A stretch of 64,000 nucleotides of DNA from Dactylorhiza incarnata (taxonomy: Eukaryota > Streptophyta > Magnoliopsida > Asparagales > Orchidaceae). Location of the stretch: NCBI GenBank assembly GCA_033032865.1, contig JAWHQI010000166.1:744001-808000 (forward strand), given 5' to 3'. Position 1 is the stretch's first letter, and every line of letters begins with the position of its first letter. The translations under genes were made by a program, and so were the position numbers. Positions 57,825-64,000 of this stretch are shown here, in pieces. Below the pieces are notes generated by a model. It saw only the letters and a program-made list of their open reading frames with translations. It made no database searches and was not told the DNA's origin.

Positions 57825-58281
57825 CTGATCCACTGCCACCGTTTGGCGATGGTGTATTGGGCACATGAGTTTAGCTACCCACAAAATGCGGTGACCTACC
57901 ATCCTATGTCGATATAGAGAATTTATGACATGTATGTAATAACAATGATGTGCAGATTAATGATCCTTCTTATAAGCCTTACAACATAGTATAATAGTAT
58001 TAACTATAAAGTTGCAAGGCGAGTGTTACATATGAGTTGATATGACATAGCTTGGGTAGTCCTCATAGAGCAGTTTATAGCTTTTAATAATCTGCATTTA
58101 AACTTACTTTACTTCTTCACCTTATATTTATTATTTTATCATACTGTACATATGCATATACTTGTGCCATCCCGAGACTTATTGCACGAATACTGGCTCT
58201 TCCCTCCTTGAGCATGTATGGCTCGGGTGAGGGTGTGGAGTCACTTAGACATTTTTATGACTAATTCTGTTAGTGGATGTC
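57825..58281 (+). mobile_element. Diverged fragment of a related gypsy LTR
   Basis: Patches resemble the chromovirus LTR: GAGTTTAGCTACCCACAAAATGCGG versus GAGTGGTTAGCTACCCTCAAAAAGCGG near 57045, CCTATGTCGATATAGA versus CTATGTCGACATAGA, and TGGAGTCACTTAGACATTTTTATGACTAA versus AAGCCACTTAGCCTTTTTGACTAA. It is probably the LTR of an older relative into which the chromovirus inserted. Cut at 58282 by an Athila-like LTR. Confidence 0.6.
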
Positions 58282-58619
58282 TGATGAGCGAATTTCATAT
58301 AATATTTTAGGCTCTTTTCTAGCTTAGTTTTTCTTTCCTTTCGCTCATCTATTTGTTGTTTTATCATAAAATCGTTGATAATCTAATTATTTGTCATGTG
58401 AGCACTTATGAGCTAGTTAGGGCATATTTTAGTCATTTCATGCATGAGGGAGACCTTTTCTCCCTCTCATTCTATTTTTTATGTTTAGATCTATTGTGAG
58501 TGGTTGTGCAGATGTTTTTTGGGTGTCTTGAACTGCTTTCCTGCAGGTACAACGATTATGGTGTTATCCCCATGCATCTTGGTCCTTTTTCAAGGAGGAG
58601 GCCAATACCTGTGCGTTTT

Positions 58620-58975
58620 TCTTCACGCACGAGCAGTGCCCCCCCTCTGCGCAAGGCCATTGGTCGTGCGCGTTCATTTGCACATATCGGCTTGATCCCC
58701 CTCGATCAGCTTGAATGTGTACACGACACATGTGTTTTTCTTAGCGCACGAGGAGTGCAAACGACCACTGGTCGTGCACAGATATTTGCAAATATTGACC
58801 TGTGAACCGCCTTGAAAATGCACGAGTGTACGCATGAGGATAATAGCATGGCACTAGTCATGCGAGGCTAAACCTTTCACCTAAAACCTCAATTTTTCAA
58901 GCCAGCCCAGGTTCCTTCTCGCATGAGCCGTTGCCTTTTCCTTAGCGCACGACCACTGGTCGTGTGCCTGCTCGT
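58620..58975 (+). promoter_or_regulatory. CACGACCACTGGTCGTG palindromes in Athila-like U3
   Basis: Near-perfect palindromes CGACCACTGGTCGTGCA (near 58763) and GCACGACCACTGGTCGTGTG (near 58945), plus degenerate GCACGAG, GTGCG and ACGACAC words between. They end about 25 bp before the TATA box. The motif recurs at 62335 and 62365. Confidence 0.65.
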
Positions 58976-59000
58976 GCATGTGCTAAATTTTTGCTCTGCA

Positions 59001-59008
59001 TATAAATT
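59001..59008 (+). promoter_or_regulatory. TATA box of Athila-like LTR
   Basis: CTGCATATAAATTGTC follows the palindromes. Transcription would start near 59030. Confidence 0.6.
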
Positions 59009-59888
59009 GTCTGCCTCATCTTTCAGTAGAGAGTCCGCAATTTTCTGCCCTATTTCTCTATTTTCATCATTTTAGGTTTTCAAGAGCTAGGGTTTATCCC
59101 TTAGGCTCTCCCTATCATCCGGAAGCTCAAGGAAGAATAATCCCTTCTCTTGTCGTAAGCTAGGGATACGGACAAGAAGACATGGATGGTGCAGACAATT
59201 GAGAACATGAGTGAATTGGGAGCTCGTGACAGGAGTTCTTCTACCCCAGAAAGTAGCCGATGTTTGAGGCATTCATGGACTCGCTATCCGGAGTCCACAT
59301 TACCTCTGTGGACTAGTCTCATGCACTGTTTGAATCTCTCTATTCCTCTCCCACAATCTAGGTCTAGTGGTGGTGATTTCTCTTCTAATATTTGATGATG
59401 GTGGAATGGTTTTGTGCTTGAACTAATGATATTTTCTTTGAAAGTAACATTTGCTGTTTTACATTTATTAGAGTATCCTAGGAGGCCTAATTGCTTGTTT
59501 TTGTTATTTCCTCTCGTTGTGTGAATGTTGTTGTGAAGAAGAAGAAAGAGGTGGCTTCCTAGCCTAGTTTAGGCATAAGCATTGTTGCGAAGCGGAGGTC
59601 GGTGACCCAAGGAAAAGTGATGCGGAGGTCGGCGACCCGCGGAGATGCGAAGCGGTGCTTGCGACCGATATTAGTGTTAATTTTATTTTCATGCATTAGA
59701 CTAAGTTAAACTCACCCCCCTCCCCCCCCGTAAATCTCGCTTTGATCTCAAGTCTCTCCTAATCATTGAATCCACCTTTCCGTGCTCTGCGAGAGATTCG
59801 ATACTTGGGAGTTACTCCCCGTTTTATTATTACTTGACAACGACAGTGTGTGCACTTGCCCTATCGCTCGGATTGAACGTCATGTTTT

Positions 59889-59906
59889 TGGCGCCGTTGT
59901 TGGGGA
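59889..59906 (+). other. Degraded tRNA-Asp primer binding site
   Basis: TGGCGCCGTTGTTGGGGA differs from the tRNA-Asp PBS at 13004 by two C-to-T changes. It is 6 bases after the LTR end, as in the intact element. Confidence 0.72.
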
Positions 59907-60129
59907 GCACGACACATGTGATTTTTCATTTAGCGAAATCAGGGGATCGACTTCTTTTCAAAATGTTTATCACATTCTCTTTTAAGTTACAGTTTTAGTT
60001 CTTTTAAAATTGTATTTGCCCCTTTTATCTTAAATTCTTCTTTGTTTGTGTGTGGAGCAAATTTTGGTTTTCATTTTTTTGATTTTTGCTCACCAGTTTT
60101 CAAAGAAGTGTGTGTGGTTCACCCTCCTT

Positions 60130-60887
60130 ATCATGTATTATACTCCACAAAATGCAAATGGTGTGGGAGTATTTATCTTGGGAGTGAGGTGTGAGAGAAA
60201 GGGAATTATAGCGCTTGCACGAATGGAACCCCACAACGGGCACTACCACAATCTGAAGCTTGGACCCCTTCAATGTCCAAACCTTTGGGTGTGCGGTACA
60301 TGTTTTGCCAAGGCACCGATCATGCGGTGAAGGATTGCAAAAGCTGGAAATCGCAGTTGGAAGAGGAAGAGAAGCCTATGCTTATGACCTTCCCTCCATT
60401 TCCAATTTGCGCATCCCCTTCCTTCGTCGACGTTGTAGCTATTCAACCTTCAATCTCTCTTGGAAGTTTAGTAGAAACCCCGATGAGCGGATCCATCGAT
60501 CGCTGTCTTGACACTATGTTGAGCTCATGTCATCCTACTCCCTCACCTTAGTGTGAATCAACCACAGTGGATCTGGGTGCAAATCCCAAAATTAAATATA
60601 TTTCTTCTTTGAAATCCGATAAGCATATATCTTTAGATGCATTGCTTGAGTTGTCATTTCAAGATGATCCGGATGAGAATTTGCCCCCTCTTATTTGCAC
60701 TTATTGTGGGAAGCAAGGGCATATTGCTGCAGTGTGCCAAGTGAACAAACCAATTCGATTGAATATGAGTTTGGGCTTCGATCACACCCATTTTGGTGCA
60801 CCTCCATTGAGCACATCTTGTGCAGTGGATCAAACTAAAAAGGTGAGATCCCCAAACTCTATTCCTTTGAGTGGGATTTGCACATGA
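60130..60887 (+). pseudogene. Gag-like fragment with zinc knuckle, unrecognised family
   Basis: Frames 60273-60551 and 60567-60887 share one phase, separated by a TAG near 60549. The first has FCQGTDHAVKDCKSW, a degenerate knuckle. The second has CTYCGKQGHIAAVC, a canonical C-X2-C-X4-H-X4-C near 60697-60738. Their position behind an Athila-like LTR suggests Gag, but I find no Gag core and cannot place the family. The region 59907-60129 is T-rich leader. Confidence 0.5.
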
Positions 60888-61745
60888 AAGCACATTCCAC
60901 TATCATTTTGTCCATGCATGAAGAAGCAGACACTGGTGAAGAGGGATCCCCCTCTTTACTTATGGAAGCCCCTTCATGCCCCACCTTTAGTACTGTGGAC
61001 TACTCCTCTGAACCATCCTCCACAGTCCCTCTAACAATTTTGGCTTCCACCATGACTGTCTTGGAAACCACCCAGTTGTAAGATTGTCCTGTTCTATCAG
61101 GAGAGGTGCAAGAAGAAGCAGCAACCATTGAAGAGTAACCCTCCTCTTCACTTTTGGAAGCCCCTTCTTGTACCGCCCCTGATCAGGATGCTCCTATAAT
61201 GAGGGAAGTACTACCACCTCCCTTGATGTTATCATGACAGAATCACAGCTGAGGAGAATCGGATTTGTGATAACATCCCCATTTACATTCCGGAGGACGA
61301 TGAGATGGAGCCACCTTCTCCCACCACTCCTGCTCATTCGACTCCAGCATTTTTGTTTTGTTTTTTTCTGGTTGCTTCCCCTGTGTAGGAGAAGGTGATA
61401 GAGTAGGATCTTTATTTTGCTCATAAAGCTCTTTCTTGGCAGGACATCAACACCCCACTGATGGACTATGCCATCAGCCCTTGCTTGAATAACATAGGGG
61501 AACCTTCTTACCCCTTCCTCTCTCTTTACCCTCTACCTGCAAATCACATGTATTTCTATTCAGGTAGGGCGATTTTTATCCCATCACCATATCGGTACCC
61601 GCTACCGAAACGGGTTTTTATGAATTCACCTATGCATTTCTCTATTCATGCGCCAATTAGTTAAGGCATTTTGGACTTCGCAATAAGTCATGCTGGTCGA
61701 CACTAAACCCAGTAGTTATCTTTTATTTTGTTTTGTGCAATTATT
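60888..61745 (+). other. Degraded internal region with a diverged tandem repeat
   Basis: Two imperfect copies of GAAGAAGCAG...GAAGAG...CCCTC(C/T)TC...GGAAGCCCCTTC (60917-60990 and 61112-61187) encode an acidic, Ser/Pro-rich peptide. The frame 61461-61664 (Tyr/Pro-rich) is unrecognised. No RT, RNase H or integrase motif is visible, so pol is missing. Confidence 0.5.
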
Positions 61746-62178
61746 GTAGGATAGAGAGCTTACCCAACTGTTCCAAAAGTCAGGACTGTTGGAAAGGGCG
61801 CAACTTTTTTCACTTAAGGAAGTAGCAAAGCGCCACAGGTGAAGTGAAGGAACATTGGACCCAACAATACCCCCAGCGTCCAGCATGACCCTCCAACTCA
61901 GAGGTGGTCCCCACATGGCTCAGAGGTGGCGCACGACATGGCTCAAAGATTGGGTTACCACATGGCTACGGCCGTCGGACCCATACAGGTAGAGAGCAAA
62001 TTTCGGGATTTATTAGCGCCCACCGGTCTCGAACATGTGACCTCCTATGATACCACTTGTAGGATAGAGCACTTACCCAACTCTTCCAAAAGGTCGGACT
62101 GTTGGAAAGGGCGCTACTTTTTCCCTTAAGGAAGTATCAAAGCGCCATGGGTCAAGTGAAGGAACGCTTGATCGAACA
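61746..62178 (-). mobile_element. TRIM element with 121-bp LTRs
   Basis: Direct repeats 61746-61866 and 62058-62178 (both 121 bp, TGTAGGATAGAG...CAACA/GAACA) enclose 191 bp. ATTAT flanks both sides (61741-61745 and 62179-62183). On the minus strand, TGGTATCATAGG follows the right-hand LTR as primer binding site, and GCTGGGGGTAT precedes the left-hand one as polypurine tract. All the parts of a terminal-repeat retrotransposon in miniature are present, with no coding capacity. LTRs differ at about a dozen sites. Confidence 0.92.
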
Positions 62179-62329
62179 ATTATTTTTCTAGTTTTAGCTT
62201 TCTTTTCTTGAAATTTTATCCTTTGAGTATTGTTGGTTGTTACCTTTGTCCCTACATGTTCTTGCATTGCAGCGGCTGGGTTCATGCGTGTTTGAGGGCC
62301 ATGGGCTGAATCCACCCAGAAATTTGTTC

Positions 62330-62402
62330 ACACACGACCACTGGCCGTGCGCAGTTTTTTTCGCATGACCACTGGTCGTGCGGTTCACAAAAATTATATA
62401 AA
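62330..62402 (+). promoter_or_regulatory. Second palindrome-plus-TATA module, upstream of the ORF1-like frame
   Basis: CACGACCACTGGCCGTGCG and CATGACCACTGGTCGTGCG lie at 62334-62352 and 62364-62382, followed by AAATTATATAAAGTC (TATATAAA at 62395-62402). This copies the plan of the LTR U3 at 58620-59008 but is inside the element, 160 bp before an ATG at 62564. It could be an internal promoter or a relic of a second LTR. Confidence 0.5.
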
Positions 62403-62563
62403 GTCGAAATCAGACCGCGACTCTTATTCTGTACGAACCCCAGCTACTCCTTCTCGTGCAAACGCGCCTCCTCGTCTGTCGGCATTCCAGGTCTCCTCTC
62501 ACCATTTCTTCTTCCTTTCCAATCTTTCCTTCAACTCTCCTTCCTCAATATCTCCATTCCTCC

Positions 62564-63162
62564 ATGGATCCATCCAAGAAAGGGAGGAAGAATGCAGTGG
62601 CCTACATGTGCCAAGGAGAATCATCTTCATTCATGCCTGTTGAGAGAATGTTGGAGTTCCATAAGTCAGCGCATCGGCAGTGCTTCAATAAACTAAATGG
62701 GAAACCCTTTATTTCGCAGAGGAAGTCATGCAACTACTTAATGTTGGGCATTGGAGCTTCGTCTTTGATAACCAGGAAGACAGGTTCCAAGAACTCACAT
62801 TGGAGTTCCTGTGTACTTTCCCATTAAGGGATGCAACCCACTTAGGGCGGTCCTCAATGGTGGAATTCTATATCCTTGGTACCACCCATCGATGCTCCAT
62901 TGTTGAGTTCACAGTATATGCGGGCTTCAATATCCCGGAGACATCTGCTAACCCTGGCTTTGATGATCTCCCCTCAGATTTTCCTCATGGGGTGCAGACT
63001 CATGATGCATGGACCTCTTTTGTTGGCTACAACCAATTTTATGAGGCCCACGCGGAGAACTCCATAGTGATACGTTGCCTGCACTTTTTTCTATATGTAG
63101 CATTTAATCGGATGCTGCATCACGGCTGGTGTTTTAAGCCAAAACGTTGTGGGATGGTCTGA
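62564..63162 (+). pseudogene. Athila ORF1-like protein fragment
   Basis: The ATG at 62564 opens MDPSKKGRKNAVAYM; a frameshift near 62735-62760 moves to the frame 62728-63162, with FQELTLEFLCTF and a Cys/His-poor globular region. RELTLEFLSTF-like segments are characteristic of the ATHILA ORF-1 protein family (Pfam-type domain known from plant Athila elements, function unknown). In Athila it is encoded apart from gag-pol. The frame ends at a TGA at 63160-63162. After it, non-coding or degraded sequence runs to 63416. Confidence 0.55.
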
Positions 63163-63416
63163 CCTCTTCTACCTCTATAGCATGAGTTAGCACTACCCTT
63201 TGCACGTGGGTCACATATTGGCCCAGTATCTGAAGCATTGATGAGTCCAATATTTACACTATTTTATGGACTCATCCAGGATAGTTTTCACTCATGTGCA
63301 CTTCATTTCCAAGCTATAATCGCTTGTATTTCACTTGTATTCACTTTCACGCTATGTGCACTGTTTAGGCCCGTTTTGGTGTACAATTGCACTCCTTGTT
63401 GTTGGGGGTAAGCACT
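63163..63416 (+). other. Degraded sequence, no gene seen
   Basis: About 250 bp between the ORF1-like fragment and the next LTR edge. Readable remnants continue the ORF1-like frame weakly after its stop. Nothing else is recognised. Confidence 0.4.
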
Positions 63417-64000
63417 GTTGAATCTTACGGCGCCCTTAGTGGAGGGGGGGGGGGGGGGGGTGAATAAGAGTTTTATGGAATTTAAATCTTAATAAAAAAT
63501 ATCAGAGTTTGTGACAGAAGTTTCGGAATATTTTATAGAAAAATATATTTTAATATCTGAGATAAGGTTAACAGAACTTTTTCTTTACTGTTTCTAAAGC
63601 CTGGCGTTAAGAGTTAACGCTGGGCGTTAGCTCTTCAGAAAATTAAGCTGCTCAGAATTATGTCAAGGAGATTTTACTTATGAAAACTTTAATGAAACAC
63701 AATTCTAGAAAATCGGAGATAATGAAAATGAATATTGTATTACAAAGGTACTTACACAAATGTTTGTTTTAATGCTTTGATGAAAATATAATTTAACGCA
63801 TTCCTAAAGAGGAAATAAAATCAATTAAAGGACAAGATTCTATTTCATAAGAACTTGATTATACAAATGTTTGATTTCTATAACGCTATAAATCAAGGCG
63901 AGAATATAAAAATCACTTTTTGATGTTTCACCGGTCCTTCTCCCAAGGATCGGTTGGCTATAGCCTATCTATCCCCAGATAAGGCTTCTATCCACCCCCT
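63417..64000 (-). mobile_element. Left edge of another SIRE-like LTR, cut by the window end
   Basis: Starts TGTTGAATCTTACGG at 63417, then GGA, a G17 run and TGAATAAGAGTTTT, the same plan as the LTR ends at 24272, 37441 and 43107. Inverted words AGAGTTAACGCTGGGCGTTAGCTCT occur near 63610. The sequence runs past 64000, so its other end and internal region are not visible. Confidence 0.6.

Larger units (their letters stand above)
58282..59882 (+). mobile_element. LTR of a degenerate Athila-like element
   Basis: Starts TGATGAGCGAATTTC, ends GAACGTCA at 59882, about 1601 bp, followed by a degraded tRNA-Asp PBS. U3 holds CACGACCACTGGTCGTG-type palindromes; a TATA box is at 59001-59008. Not similar in sequence to the Athila LTR at 10437 beyond the TGAT start and this plan. 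A 120-bp stretch near 59580-59660 repeats GCGGAGGTCGG(C/T)GACCC. No matching second LTR is seen before the window ends. Confidence 0.72.

Noticed and set aside
57825..57829. Target duplication for the whole chromovirus complex
   Set aside because: CTGAT follows the 3' LTR, but the left end of the complex lies outside the window or is truncated, so it cannot be tested.
60046..60330. Signal-peptide-like hydrophobic start (FIFLIFAH) of a + strand frame
   Set aside because: The T-rich leader makes hydrophobic codons by composition; the frame conflicts with the zinc-knuckle frame starting at 60273.

Overview
The window looks like nuclear DNA of a flowering plant with a transposon-rich genome. Nearly everything recognisable is LTR retrotransposon: Ty3/gypsy chromovirus (Tekay-like), Ty3/gypsy Athila-type, and several Ty1/copia elements, most of them SIRE/Maximus-like with an extra ORF after pol. 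I see no host gene, tRNA gene, rRNA gene array, bacterial operon or CRISPR array. The species cannot be named from this sequence.

The layout is a deep nest. A decayed Tekay-like chromovirus on the + strand is the frame. Its internal region is at 954-2742 (a 3' remnant of one copy), then a shared LTR at 2743-8076, then a second internal region at 8077-10436 and 22484-24035, then a 3' LTR broken into 24036-24271, 46228-47541 and 55549-57824. Inserted into this frame are: (1) a solo LTR with a GC-rich minisatellite (6215-7537, - strand); (2) a complete 12,047-bp Athila-type element (10437-22483, + strand) with a GAGAT target duplication, two 2561-bp LTRs identical wherever compared, and one open 1753-codon gag-pol frame; (3) a 22-kb rearranged cluster of SIRE-like copia elements (24272-46227, - strand), flanked by GTTAG/GTGAG; (4) a complete 8,007-bp copia element (47542-55548, - strand), flanked by GGGTT, with a single nonsense codon between its two long frames.

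Inside the SIRE cluster are at least five LTR copies of one family (A), a second element (B) with its own 5' LTR, a pol fragment (X) lacking reverse transcriptase, fragments of an env-like ORF, an opposite-strand LTR, and a 579-bp nearly perfect palindrome with 5S-rRNA-derived sequence in both arms. To the right of the Tekay frame lie a related LTR fragment (57825-58281), a degenerate Athila-like element (58282-63416) carrying an Athila ORF1-like fragment and a 433-bp TRIM with ATTAT duplications, and the edge of one more copia-type LTR (63417-64000).

The most general pattern is that nearly every LTR family here has its own array of short dyad-symmetric repeats directly upstream of its TATA box. 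The arrays differ in sequence but share this arrangement. The most unusual single object is the 5S-bearing inverted repeat at 31310-31888.
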